Source: Trichobilharzia szidati
Taxonomy: Eukaryota; Platyhelminthes; Trematoda; Strigeidida; Schistosomatidae
NCBI GenBank assembly: GCA_944472155.2
Contig: OX235271.1
Span: 28,032,977-28,096,976 of the forward strand
Length of the DNA: 64,000 bases
Direction: 5' to 3'
Made by a program: the position numbers and the translations under genes. Below, piece by piece: positions 19,390-30,502 of the stretch (its first letter is position 1; each line of letters starts with the position of its first letter). The notes beneath the pieces were generated by a model. It did not search any database. It had not been told where the DNA came from and saw nothing but the letters and a program-made list of their open reading frames with translations.

Positions 19390-20480
19390 AGGTTTATTAC
19401 TGTCTTCAGCGAGGAAACAGGCATAAAATGGACTTCACCGATGATGTATGTCTGATTTCCCAAAAACTTGAGCATATGAAAGTGAAGAGCAACAAGTTGG
19501 CAGAAGAAGCATCCAGAGAGGAAGGGACTTCAGGTGAACATAGAGAAAACAGAGATGATGAAAATTCCTGGCCAACAGCAAAAACAACAGACAACTATCA
19601 GCATAAATGCGAGAAATCTGAAAGAAGCAGGCTCCTTCACCACCTACCTACCTACCTACCTACCTACCTCGGAAGCACAGTTTCAACTACAGGCTGATGG
19701 AACTGATGAGGATATTTATTTATTTTTTTTGATTACAGCTTGATTCTACACCGTATTTTTGGGACAGGTATGGAATTTTCAGCATGTGATATCGTTAACC
19801 CAAATGTTGCAGGCCGACCATAGATATCAGATGTGCGCCGGCAAGGGATCGAACCCCTAACCATGTGCATGATCAGCGAGAGTCCTAACCGCTGTGCCAC
19901 CGACGCACAGCGAGGATCGAGAAGGCAAGGCAAGCTTTCATTACCCTCAAGTCTGTGTGGAGGTCAACAGCACTGCTCAGTATCAAAAACAAGATCCGGA
20001 TTTTTAACTCCAATATGAATTCAGTGCTACTTACCATACGGATCAGAGACTTGGCGCGATGTCAAGAAGGGCAATTCAAACAGACTACACACCTTCATCG
20101 TTAGCTGTCTTTGCTCAATACTATAGATCAGATGGCCAGCCAGAAAAGATCAGCAATAGTGAGAGATATCTGGGAGCGAACGAACCCAGCAGTAACCAAT
20201 TGTGCAAGAAATATGCAGGAAGAAATGGAGATGGACTGGCTGGCCATACTCTGAGGAAACCATCAAGTGACATCACACACCAGGCCATCACTCGAGTGTA
20301 ATCAGAATGGGAAGCGGCGAGTTGTTCATCAATGTGAAGGTGACATGGAGGAGGTCATGTGAAGAGGAGATGAAAGCATGTGGGCAGACTTGTAGCCAGG
20401 TGAAAACTCTAGCAGAGAACCGAGCGCAATGGAGACGCACGACTGAAGCCCTATATTCCTCTAGGAATTAAAGGAAACAA
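19390..20480 (+). mobile_element. LINE-B 3' fragment carrying a nested SINE-3
   Basis: DFTDDVCLISQKLEHM (RT motif C, here TDD instead of ADD) near 19432-19480, then C-terminal remains in several frames, ending ctctaggaattaaaggaaac at 20459-20478. A minus-strand SINE-3 interrupts it at 19714-19911, duplicating gaggat. Confidence 0.72.
19714..19911 (-). repeat. SINE-3 nested in LINE-B, with short TSD
   Basis: Minus strand: gcgtcggtggcacagcggtt, B box ggggttcgatcccttgc, then body and a tail rich in A and T at 19714-19730. Flanked by gaggat at 19708-19713 and 19912-19917. A sister copy lies at 57.06-57.27 kb. Confidence 0.72.
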
Positions 20481-20605
20481 TAACCATATTATAGTTATTA
20501 CAGTCTTCACTGGAAATTCAAAGTAGGTCACACACATTATGATGTGAATATTTAGTGTTGCCAAAACAAAAACTGCGAGGAATTTAACATACAGCCATAT
20601 ACTAC

Positions 20606-20784
20606 TGATTTATTTAGGTGAGTAGCTGTATATTACTCACATCAATCAGTAGTGACTTCTAGCCAGATAATCGAAATGATCAACTCATAGTGCGAAATCA
20701 ATTCAAACCATCCGATTTCTGGCTAGCAAGCAATACTGGTTGACATGAGTACTATACAACTACTCACCTTGATCAATCAGTAGG
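20606..20784. repeat. About 180 bp imperfect palindrome
   Basis: Outer arms (actgatttatttaggtgag and its partner near 20757-20783) and inner arms (cttctagccagataatcg with ccgatttctggctagcaag) are reverse complements, leaving a loop of about 35 bases. No hammerhead boxes seen. MITE-like. Confidence 0.55.
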
Positions 20785-21009
20785 ATACAGCGTTATGCAA
20801 TGATGCATGCTTTCTCGACTGCCACTTGTAGTAATAAAAGCAAACGACATCACTAATTGTGGTTTGAGTCATTTCGGTTTCCAAAGGAACGTGTGGTGAA
20901 ATAAGCACCTTCAATTGTATTAACAGTAAATGCTTTACAAAACTGCGAACTAGATTTACGGAGAGTTTTCGTGCAGAATGATGTAATTTATAAATGATAA
21001 ATAACACCC
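20785..21009. other. No feature recognised
   Basis: Overlapping minus frame 20777-21124 has no known domain and runs into a SINE, so it is likely spurious. Confidence 0.4.
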
Positions 21010-21180
21010 ATTTATGCATCAGTGGTCCCATGGTAGTATGCTTGCCAATCACGCACCTGTTCCGATTGTCCGATTCCCGGTTGACGCCTACCCTAACCTC
21101 GCCTAGCTGATAGCAATCCTGCAAAATAGGGGTGGGGGGTGAGGCGTTGGGCTAGCAACCACAATGAATAAACAGAACGC
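21010..21180 (+). repeat. SINE-3-like copy
   Basis: tRNA-like cagtggtcccatggtagtat and a B-box-like ccgattcccgg (about 21069-21080), followed by ctaacctcgcctagc and gggctagcaacc, matching the body of the 8.8 kb copy. Confidence 0.5.
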
Positions 21181-21419
21181 AACCGCCACTCTGACATCTG
21201 AAATTCCCCATTTCACACTTGTTTAAATTATCGTCGGGTTGAAGATGACCTGAGTGGATGGCATCCTGGAGTAGTGAATCTGTCACAAACACACCCACAA
21301 TCTCATATACATGTACAACCACACACACACACTGATTCTGTCGCCCACAGACGCCATCCTTCAGTCCACTCTAATTCATCGTATTCATGCAAGAAGTTGT
21401 GAGAAATGAAGAATCTTTT
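21181..21419. other. No feature recognised
   Basis: Contains CA-rich short tracts near 21310-21330, otherwise unassigned. Confidence 0.4.
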
Positions 21420-21471
21420 TAAGTCATGGAAAATTCCTATTGTAACATGTAGAAAAACAAAACAAATGATT

Positions 21472-21511
21472 CAGCGAAGAGACTCTTTTCAACGAACTTA
21501 TCATCAAGCTG
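21472..21511 (-). ncRNA. Hammerhead ribozyme candidate, PLE-1 copy 2
   Basis: CAGC/GCTG closing stem (minus CAGC = plus gctg 21508-21511; plus cagc 21472-21475), TTGATGA core, GAAA, AGAGTCTCTT hairpin, TTC before GCTG. Confidence 0.5.
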
Positions 21512-22017
21512 TACAATCGTTTATATATGGTTTTTTTAAAGAAGTTGAATCATAGGTGTGAATGCATAAAATAATAATAATAATATGAAATGCAATTAAA
21601 ACTAAAATGTTTGTGATTACAATCGTAGTTAAATGTCAAGTGGCAAAACAAATTAATGTCACATATATAGAATAATTCATAGGATGGATAGAACTTGAAA
21701 AAGGGTGTACAATTATAAGATTAGTAGACAAATCGAATAAAATAAAAACGTAACTTAATATTGTGTGAAATTTAATGGCATGGAATTTAATGCTGTAAAA
21801 AGGAATTGATTTAGAGTGACAAGTGGAACAAGTGAAATAATACCGGGAACAATTAAAAGTGAGAGTAGTAATAGTAACAATTGACTTAATAAGGAAGAGT
21901 ATACAAATTGAATAGACAAAAATGAAAAATTGAAAAAATGGAGAGTTGGTAGAGCTAAAGTATGATTGGGGATTACCATACTTTAGCATAGAGGGATCAA
22001 GACCATGAAAGTTGGAG

Positions 22018-22690
22018 GGGTTGAACGAACTTTTTCTGTACACAGAGATCTGGCTTTTCTGTTTCGATAGCCAAAGATGGCTTCAGCAATACAGATGAAT
22101 CGGGTACGTAGGGATTTCGGTAAATTACTCTTTGCCTTGTAGATGAATTTAAAGACGGAGGCTATAGAGATAGGGTGATCATTATCGACCAGATGTTCAA
22201 TGATCGCGCTTCTTATTGCTCCACTTCCACGTTTTCGTAGCCATGCAGGATAGTGTTCTTGTACCTTCTTGGAAAATACTCGAGTCTAACGACCGATATA
22301 CCTAGCTCCACACGAGCAGGTGAATTGATAAACACACATAGATTTGGTCAACAGCGGGATCTTGTCCTTCAGGTTATTGAACAATAATGGTTGACTAGTA
22401 AAGGCTATTCTCAGAGATGCAGCAGGGAATGTTCTTTTCAGGGACTGTGATATCCTTCGTTTCATGATATCGGAAGCTAAGTCCCCTTTGAATTCCAAGC
22501 TTATGTAAGGTCGATAAGTCACATTTTTAGGATATGAATATATATTCTTATCTATAAAACGTGGTGGAAATCTATTTTCTATTAGGATTTTCTTCAAGAG
22601 GTATAACTCATCTTCCACCGTATAAGGGCTACATATGCGCCGAATACGAGTGGCAAGCGACCGGACCAGGTTTCGTTTTCGACAATTTCA
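22018..22690 (-). pseudogene. PLE-1 ORF fragment with breaks
   Basis: EFKGDLASDIMKRRISQSLKR, TFPAASLRIAF, MCVYQFTCSCGARYIGR as in the intact copy; the frame stops right after YIGR at 22286 and the remainder (22018-22285) is out of frame. A short deletion near 22510-22530 is visible against the 7.4 kb sequence. Dead. Confidence 0.75.
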
Positions 22691-22771
22691 ATTTCAAGAA
22701 GCATCCGTATCAATTTATTCATGATGATGATATAGCTGAATAATTATATGTTTAAATAAAAACAGGTGATT

Positions 22772-22811
22772 CAGCGAAGAGACTCTTTTCAACGAATTTA
22801 TTATCAAGCTG
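22772..22811 (-). ncRNA. Hammerhead ribozyme candidate, PLE-1 copy 3
   Basis: CAGC/GCTG closing stem, core TTGATAA (one further change), GAAA, AGAGTCTCTT hairpin. Confidence 0.45.
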
Positions 22812-22996
22812 TACAATCGTACATATATATATATATTCATTCCTTATATATGTATACGGACTCTCAGATATTATATCCGTTGATGGAATTGAATCATTGG
22901 TGTGAATGCACAAAATAATAATAGTAGTCTGAAATGCAACGAAAATATTTGTGATTATAATCATAGTTAAATGTCAAGTGGTAAGACAATCAATGT

Positions 22997-22997
22997 C

Positions 22998-23042
<45 letters not shown>
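22997..23042. repeat. TA dinucleotide microsatellite
   Basis: Alternating T and A with a single GT break near 23010. Confidence 0.85.
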
Positions 23043-23046
<4 letters not shown>

Positions 23047-23369
23047 AATTCATGGAATGTATCGAACTTGGAAGAGGTATGAAATTCTAGAATTGGTAGG
23101 CAAATACTGCGTAGCATTGTGTGAAGTTTGATAACATAGAATTTAACACACTGCAAAACAAAATTGATTTAGAATGACAAGTGGGATAAGTGAATTAATA
23201 CTGGAGACAATTCAAAGTGTGAATAGCATTAGTAGCAATTGACGTAATAAAGGAAGTGTATACAAACTGAATAAACAAAATGAAAAATAAGTAGATGCAA
23301 ATATGATTAGGGATTACCGTACCTTAGCAAAGAGTGATTAAGACCATGAAGGTTGGAGAGAGAGGAGAA

Positions 23370-24010
23370 TATGCTCTATAGAGAAATTAGAGGAAGAATT
23401 TGAGTTTCTTGAAAAGACATTGAAGAGCAATGGGTACCCTCAAAGGTTCATCAACAAGTATGGAAGATCTGAAGTCAAAAATGAAAAACAAATAACAGTA
23501 GGAAAAAAGCCAATCTACTTTGAGCTTGATTATAAAGGCGAAAACATTGCAGCGGTGATCAACAGAAGGCTGAGTACATCACTCATTAGCCATAGCCTAT
23601 CCTGCAGCTAAGCTCGTCCCTATCTATCGAACAACATGCTCTTTGATGCAATCAAAAATCGATAGATATCCTTCTCATGTTAACTCCAACTGTATATACA
23701 AATTTACATGTATCTGCGGGAGCAGTTACATTGGAAGAACAGAAACAAGAAGTGCATATCTACGATTTTCTGAACGTGTACCAAAAAGCTTATGTCTAAA
23801 AGGAACAAATGCTTCAAACAGTGTCATCGCCAGGCATCTCCTCAACACGCGTTGGTCATGAGGTGGACGTCGAAAAGTCGTTCAAAATCATCAATAGGTA
23901 AAAGAACTAAATTGTCCTCAAGTTTGCTGAAGCCATTTCCATCATGCGCCTGAAACCTGATTTGTGCGTTCAGAAAGAAGCGGTTTTCAGTCTTTCTTTG
24001 CCCTGGTAAC
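23370..24010 (+). pseudogene. PLE RT/GIY-YIG C-terminal fragment (separate lineage)
   Basis: LKSNGYPQRFINKYG, IYFELDYKGENIAAVINRRL (23420-23575), a frame break, then CIYKFTCICGSSYIGRTE (about 23680-23740), a further break, and LKPDLCVQKEAVFSLSLPW near 23950-24005. This is the linker plus GIY-YIG nuclease of a PLE different from PLE-1 and PLE-2. Joined head-on to a minus-strand PLE-1 3' end at 23368. Confidence 0.75.
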
Positions 24011-24289
24011 TGGACATTTTTCACTCGAATGCGAGATGCTGAAAAGTTTTCATTGTGTACGATTATTATTGTTCGGAAGTGTGTTTAATACAGCATATAT
24101 ATGTACGTATATATTATTAGTGTATGCGTATATTGATCGATTGATTTTTGTTTAAAATGAACTCTGTGCAAGTATGTTATTTTTGTAGATACTTTTGATA
24201 ATGTCTTTGCCCTTTAAGCGGCTGACGAGAAGGCAATGAAATAAAGGATGGTAACATTTTATTCTGCCAAAACCGTAGTTCTTGCTTTG
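24011..24289. other. Probable PLE 3' UTR, otherwise featureless
   Basis: AT-rich sequence following the PLE stop, with tatatatgtacgtatatat near 24093; no domain. Confidence 0.35.
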
Positions 24290-24590
24290 TTCAAAGTTGG
24301 AAGGACTAAACAAACTTCTTCTGAATACAGAGATCTGGATTTTCTCTTTCGATGGTCGAACTTTCAGCAATACAGATGAGTCGGATACTTGCTGAATACT
24401 TGGGGCAAATTACTTTTCGCCTTGTAGATGACTTTAAAGGCGGAGGCTCTAGAGATAGGGTGATCATTATACACCAGATGTTCAATGATCGCGCTTCTTA
24501 TTGCTTCACTTCAACCTCTTCGTAACCATTTTGCAGGATAGTGTTCTTACACTTTCTTGGACAAAACTCGAGTTAAACGACCGATATAGG
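24290..24590 (-). pseudogene. PLE-1 C-terminal fragment
   Basis: The plus strand repeats the reverse of 6890-7195 closely (gccttgtagatgactttaaa, gatcgcgcttcttattgc), covering the end of the GIY-YIG domain, with small indels. Confidence 0.65.
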
Positions 24591-24599
24591 TATGGGGTG

Positions 24600-24970
24600 A
24601 AACAACTAGTAGCATTTTAGCAGGCTGCTATGTCTACCTTCGCTTCCTTCATGCTAGAGGTCAGATGGTCGGCTGGAAAACACAGGCTCAATAAACATGT
24701 AAAATAAAATAGAGATGGATTAGACATACACTACTGAGGAGACCTTTGAATGATATCACATGCCAAGCAATCTTTCGAGTGGAACTCGAATTGTAACCCT
24801 AAGATTGGGTTTGAGTTTGAGTGTCACATAGAGGATGCCATGTAAGGAGGGGACAACAGTTTGTGGTCTGTCGTTGAGGCAGATGAAAATGACACCAGAG
24901 GATAGCGTAGAACGGAGATGTGATCATAAAGCTTTATGTTCCACTCATGAAACTTTTTTAAGATAAAGTC
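24600..24970 (+). repeat. LINE-B fragment (degenerate)
   Basis: Traces such as agatggattagacatacac, ctgaggagacctttgaatg and the end tatgttccactc identify the LINE-B 3' region; no frame left. Confidence 0.5.
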
Positions 24971-25600
24971 TAGATATTACTTAAATCTAATCATCATATA
25001 CTACTGAGTGAAGTTACTAAAAGATTATAAATAGCAGTCATTAAGTACAACAGAATATTGTCACATATTTCTTTTATTGAAATCAATAATTAGACGAATT
25101 AAAAGGCGAAAGTTTTTGATGGCTCAAAAATAAAAATATAAACTATCGCTTTTTTTTCCTGAATTCAGGTAAGTAGCGTTACATACACAGCTCAGAATTT
25201 TCCATCTATGCATCGGTTTTAGAAAGAAAAGATAGAATGGTGGGTTTTTTCTATATTGCTCCTTTAACTCTTTCAGTCTTTTCTTCTGCTAACAATCAAA
25301 GGTGTGTGATAAAGGTTTCCAACAGTACACCAAAATGGTACGATAGTTTTAATTAGCATCGGTTTAAAACAAAATCATAAAAACACTTAATCATAATAAA
25401 GTGATCATGACTGCGCCACAAAATTCAATAATCAAAAATAAATTTCTTCGAATGCATAAAAATATGTTTATATGTGTAATAAATAGCAAGTGTTTAGGTG
25501 TTGGAAAGATTCAATGTGCCAAAATTATTAATTTTCATAAGATGCGGAGAAGTTTTTGTCATCAAAGCTTAAATTGATATGAAATAGAGAAACTATTATT
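24971..25600. other. AT-rich, no feature recognised
   Basis: No frame, domain or matched repeat found over about 630 bases. Confidence 0.5.
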
Positions 25601-25602
25601 AT

Positions 25603-26190
25603 AATTGCTTCCTATAATTCCTAGAGGAATATAGGGCTTCAGCCGTGCGTCTACATTGCGTCCGGTTCTCTGCTAGAGTCTTCACCTGGCTACAAGTCTG
25701 CCCACACGTTCTCATCTCCTCTTCACATCACCTCCTCCTGCCTGTCACCATCGAACTGACGACCGACTCGCCGCTTCCCGTTGGGGTTCCACTCGAGTGA
25801 TGGCTTGGCGTGTGATGCCAGTTGATGGTTTCCTGAGAGTATGGCCAATCCATCTGCATTTCGTCCTGCAGATTTTTTGCAGACTTGGTTCCTACTGAGT
25901 TGGTTTGCTCATTGCCAGAGATCTCTGTTGCTGATCTTTTCTGGCCGGCTGGCCATCTGATCTTGAGTGGTATTGAGCGAAGACAAGTGTTAATGAAGGT
26001 CTGTAGTTTGTTTGAGATGCTCTTTACGAGGCGTTGACCAAGTCTCTGATCCGTATAGTGAGTAGCACTGACTGACTTGACATTGGAGTTGAAAATCCGG
26101 ATCTTATTCCCATTTTTATGCTGAGTGCTGTTGACCTCCACACAGACTTGAGAGTAGTGAAAGCTTGTCTTGCTTTTCCGACTCTTGCTA
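25603..26190 (-). mobile_element. LINE-B 3' fragment
   Basis: Begins (3' end) with ttcctataattcctagagg and reads back through the C-terminal domain (frame 25728-26141: STQHKNGNKIRIFNSNVKSV, QTFINTCLRS, KRSATEISGNEQ). Cut off at about 26190. Same structure as the 2.5 and 60.1 kb copies. Confidence 0.72.
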
Positions 26191-26560
26191 TGATATAGAG
26201 AAAAACTGCTTTAAATCAGAAGGAACTCAAGACAAACACACGCAAACACACACACAGACACTTTAATACACTTTTTCACTATTCAACGATACAGACGTTC
26301 AGTACTGCAACAGCGGTCAAAACAAGTGGACCAGTGAACTTCATTCACTGGGTCTGAATGCAGCAGATCTTGATCTATATAGATAGGCTCGTGAACCACT
26401 GGTGGTGCAGTCGACTTTTAGTTAGACCACTGGCTGTGACTGGTTCATGCAGATTCATCACAGAAATGAAACACTCTGTGTTGGCTCGTTCTGAATGAGT
26501 TTCATTGCAGAACTTTTGTACAGAATTGCAGCTTACGACACTCCACCAAGCACACAAGGG
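26191..26560. other. No feature recognised
   Basis: CA-rich tract at 26236-26262; rest unassigned. Confidence 0.45.
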
Positions 26561-27968
26561 TGTAGGAGAGATTCTAGAACATAGGCATTCCTACCGGCGT
26601 CCAACAATCATTATATTTCTTGACCTAAAGGCGGCATTCGATTCTGTCGACCGAGAGGTTCTCTGGCGATGCTTGGCTGTAAAGGGAATGCCGAGAAAAA
26701 ACATTGCACTGATTAAGGCACTCTACTCGTACTCATGCACCCAGGTGAGGGCTTCTGGCGAGTTGTCATCTGAAGTGGTGACGACTAGTGGCGTCCGTCA
26801 AGGATGCCCATTATCCCTATTTCTATTCAACTTCATCATATATGTACTAGTGGACTTAACCCTAACTCACTTCAGGGACTCAGGGACTGACTTGCTACCA
26901 GAGAGTAATCTCGTTGACCTAGAATATGCAGACGATATAGTCCTTCTAGGCGAGGATACTGACAAAATACAGTGTCTTCTGAACATCGTGAGCACCAATC
27001 TTCGTATGTTTGGCATGCAATTCACCCCTGTAAAATGTAAGATGATGTTGCATGATTGGATTACACCCACTCCTAGATTAGAAATAGGAAATGAAGTGGT
27101 AGAGCACGTTGACCGCTTCACTTACTTGGGAAGTACCATCAGCCTCAACGGGTTGATCTCTGAAGAAATCTCAGCACGAATATAGAGGGCTAGTTTTGCA
27201 TATGCCAGTTTACGCCGTCTCTGGCGTAGACGTGATATCCGACTATCAACCAAAGGGCGTGTGTACTGCTCAACAGTCCGCTCCGTCCTCCTTTATGGCT
27301 ATGAGACGTTGCCATTGAGAGCGGAAGACATGAAAATATTAGCTGTCTTCGATCATAGGTGTCTGCGTTCTATATCCGGTGTTAGCTGATGGTATAATAA
27401 GGTGAGCAATATTGAGGTTAGGCGTCGAGTTCTGGGGATGGTGGGAGGGGAAATCAATCGACGAGACTGTGAAATTGCATCGACTGAGATGGTAAGGACA
27501 TGTGCTACGCATATATGCCTAGTCATCGCCTTCCTCGCCTTGACCGGCAATGTTAACTGACATAGGTCAGGCTGGAAAAGAGCTAGCGGCGGTCAAACCA
27601 AGACATAGCACCAGTCGATGAAATCTACAACAGTTAGTCTAAGCCACGTAGGAAGGTGTAGACCTCCTGGTTGGGGTCTTCGGGACGGTAAAAACCAATG
27701 GTTGGAAACAATTGGTGATATGGCTCAAAATCCTCGTTCTCAATGGCTGGCGCAGATGCATCCACTCCTTGTGACTTATGATTTCCAATGAAACTGTTTT
27801 GTTCTTCGTTATTACTATTCCTTTGTCTCACACCTCTGTTTACTGTCTATATTATGCATTTCTCCTACTTTCTTCTCTTGCTTTGTGTGCTACAAAGAGG
27901 GATTGTGGCGACTTGAACTTCCGCACAAATATGCAAAGTTCTATGTCGAAAACAGACAGACAGACAGA
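26561..27968 (+). mobile_element. LINE-A copy 2, 5'-truncated, with CAGA tail
   Basis: Starts within the RT (GEILEHRHSYRRPT) and runs to the family tail at 27950-27968. The RT frame survives to 27185 and then decays. Confidence 0.8.
26565..27185 (+). pseudogene. LINE-A RT fragment
   Basis: IIIFLDLKAAFDS (motif A), SGVRQGCPLS (motif B), EYADDIVLLG (motif C, YADD at 26925-26936), then FTYLGSTISLNG and a stop at 27183-27185 (SARI). Downstream LWRRRDIRLSTKGRVYCS and later pieces continue with further stops and shifts. Compared with copy 1 it keeps the canonical Tyr in motif C. Confidence 0.8.
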
Positions 27969-28074
27969 AGGGAGAATAAAGAAATTTAAAAGACCTGTAA
28001 TTAGACAATGAATAGTAACATGAAGAGACAAGAGGGATTTAAGAGATCTAAGAGACAACAAGTAGTGAATACGT

Positions 28075-28340
28075 CTGAGCTACCGAGAACGATTTTGAGC
28101 CATACCATTAGTAATTTCTAGCCATTGGTTGTTAGCAACCCGAAGACCCCCATAGCTAGGCAGTCTAAACCTCTTTGTGCGAGTAGTTCAAACAACTGTC
28201 CAAGACTTTACCAACTGATGTCAGATTTTGATTTGACCGCCACTTATTCTTATCCAATCCCACCCTAGCACTTCTCATCGAGGAAGGCTGTGGCTTAGCA
28301 TGCGCAGCATGTGTGATCGATTCAGCTGATAAAGTGCATC
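28075..28340 (-). repeat. LINE-A 3' fragment
   Basis: Reversed, it reads ggtatggctcaaaatcgt and gggggtcttcgggttgc, matching the C-terminal coding end of LINE-A. No tail. Stands in inverted orientation to copy 2, 100 bp away. Confidence 0.55.
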
Positions 28341-29160
28341 TTATAACAAGATAAACATCCAGTTAATAGGTATGCCTAACAACAAAATGAGCGCAGGAAT
28401 TCCTTTTCAATTAGAACTCCATATATTATATATGTTATACTGATATATTTATAGTTTCACACTAAATTTGTACCTATCATGTAGTGATACATTAGTCAGC
28501 AAGAATCGTCAGTTTTAAGGTATAGGAGGCGTGAAAAGAATTACTAGATTCAGAGTCATTTAATTGATAGAGGTTAGCAAGACTAATTTGTGAAATAATG
28601 ACAATTAGCAAAAAGAGAGATGAAAAATATACAAAAGAATATCAAGATACGAAGGTATGTTAATTGAATTAACTAAAATAGTAGTAATCAATAAAATAAC
28701 AATATTTTAGAGACTGAGGGTGTTGACGTTAACGGATAGTACGAAGTATACTGACTCAAAAAGATCTAATACTCACAACTTCTAAAGTATTCATTCCACG
28801 TAGACCAAAGGCAAAGCAAAACACCGGAATTTGATAGGCTAAATTACGAATTATATTTCGGGAGGAAATCGGAGTGCTAGATGGCCGCTTAACTAGCTAG
28901 GGATAGTGCAAGAACGAACGAACGTAACACGATGGCGTGCCAGATGGCGAAAATGCTTGGCCTTAAGCCTTCAGCTCAACAAATAGACTTAAACAGTGAG
29001 GATCAGTATCCAATGTTCAGTGATGAATGCTGTGGCTAGTAGTTCTGGGGAACTACCTACTGCTACAATATCAGATGATATGCACAGAGATAGAAGAAGA
29101 GTTTCGACAGCCGATGAATGATCAGTAGATTTGTGAAGGATTAAATTTCGCTTCGGGCCA
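28341..29160. other. No feature recognised
   Basis: AT-rich to 28760, then more balanced sequence to 29160 without a convincing frame. Confidence 0.45.
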
Positions 29161-29165
29161 ATTCA

Positions 29166-29500
29166 ATGTGTGCTTATAAATTCACCAGCTCCTATGGAGC
29201 TAGTTATATTGGCCACACGCAGCGCACAGTTTCCAACCACATCTCTGAACATCATCCGCCATGGTTAGCAAAAGGACAATGCAAGACAGTTACTAGCTCA
29301 CTTCTTGAGCACTTGGTGAAGTCAAGCCACGTAGCTCTTCAAGAGTCGTCTTTCAAGATTATCTACAAGGTGAGGCTAAATGGTACAAAGGGCGTCAGGC
29401 TTTGGCATTTGTGCACGGTGAAGGCGTTGGTAATTCGTCAATATACCCTTGAACTCTGTATACGGAAAATGTTTGTCCAGTCTCTTATTCTGCCATGATC
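29166..29500 (+). pseudogene. PLE GIY-YIG domain and C-terminus (separate lineage)
   Basis: CAYKFTSSYGASYIGHTQRTV, SNHISEHHPPWLAKGQ, LEHLVKSSHVALQESSFKIIYKV, then ELCIRKMFVQSLILP near the end. The Cys pair before YIG is partly lost (SSYG for CxCG). The RT is missing. A 3' UTR-like AT-rich tail runs on to about 29900. Confidence 0.75.
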
Positions 29501-29905
29501 TTAACCTCTTCATTAGTCGTTCCCTGTACATTTTTTTGTTTTCTATTTTTAGTGATTACTTTGCTTTTACTTTAATAATTTATTCACTACTATTACTCTC
29601 ACATGTTCCTTTTGTACGTCTTCTTACCCTCTTGACACTTTTTAAATGGACACTCAGCTACCTTTCTTTTCACTAAATAACAATTTTAACCTTATCTAAT
29701 TTCTAACGCTTTCTTCCTTTGTGCTGCTGAATTTTATATAATTTTAATTTTACCTCAGAAGTCACTTCTGAGAAATTATATCAATTATGTCACCCTATTA
29801 CTCATTAAAGAAGAACTTTACACTTTTAGTAAATATAAATACAACCGTACAGCCTGTGAAGATGACTTCATCGATAACGAAAATTTTCTTCCCTGAATTG
29901 TCTTT
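29501..29905 (+). repeat. PLE 3' UTR with decayed hammerhead-like end
   Basis: Ends with accgtacagcctgtgaagat, cataacgaaa-like and ttttcttc text near 29850-29895, in the order of the PLE-1-type fold but without a clear stem I. Confidence 0.4.
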
Positions 29906-30164
29906 TATTTTCTTCAGAAGAATAGTTGATTTGTAAGACTCTTTACGTGTTATGTCGACAGACACACAAATTTCTTACAAATACAGAGAGAGATTTAACT
30001 TGTTCAAATGAATTCTAACTGCTTGTGTTGTATGCAATGTTGTACTGGTAGAGGATGCCATCAGTGAGGTGAATTAAGGTTAATAACTTTCTAAGCTCCG
30101 TCAGTGTTGACTTGATATCCTATTTCGACGATATGAGATAGTAGAGAGTTATGTATCACAACAT
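29906..30164. other. No feature recognised
   Basis: Unassigned spacer. Confidence 0.4.
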
Positions 30165-30262
30165 TCAGCCTGCAAAATTTGGGCTACCGATATCCATTCT
30201 GAAAATGCCATACTTTTAATGAAAATACGGTGTGGCATCAAGCTGTAACCAAAATAATAATA
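30165..30262 (+). repeat. SINE-3 tail fragment
   Basis: gcaaaatttgggctaccgat and tgtggcatcaagctgtaacc match the 3' half of the minus-strand SINE-3 copies at 19.7 and 57.1 kb; ends in AAT repeats. Confidence 0.55.
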
Positions 30263-30354
30263 ATAAAAAGATGACTAATATTCAGATGCTCGACAACGAA
30301 CGTGCTTAAAATGCAATAATTAGTGTTCTCGGAGCTGGTTGGTTTAGTTGCGGA

Positions 30355-30406
30355 GCTTTCGTCATCCTTCTGGACAACATCCCCCGTCAGCGCAATTTTT
30401 AGCGTA
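30355..30406 (-). ncRNA. Hammerhead ribozyme candidate, PLE-2 class (3' terminus)
   Basis: CGC/GCG closed stem I, CTGACGG, stem II GTTGTCC/GGATGAC round AGAA, GAAA (plus tttc 30357-30360). Stem III minimal. Confidence 0.5.
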
Positions 30407-30502
30407 AAGTGAACTGATTCAAATTTCTTCATGAGTGATAGAATTCTGTCTCCCGGTAACCATCTTTACATATGTATTGATAATTTTCTATTGACTTGGA
30501 TT

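Larger units (their letters stand above)
21420..22700 (-). mobile_element. PLE-1 copy 2, 5'-truncated
   Basis: Close relative of the 6.3 kb copy: 3' terminus with hammerhead-like fold (21472-21511), 3' UTR 21520-22010, ORF remains 22018-22690. No inverted 5' terminal copy is joined to it; at its 5' side another PLE-1 terminus follows at 22.745 kb in the same orientation. Confidence 0.75.
22745..23367 (-). repeat. PLE-1-related 3' terminus and UTR (copy 3)
   Basis: Hammerhead-like fold at 22772-22811, then UTR sequence diverged from copies 1 and 2 (aacatagaatttaacacac, near 23130), ending at 23367 with the last codons of the ORF. Includes the TA microsatellite at 22997-23042. Confidence 0.65.
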
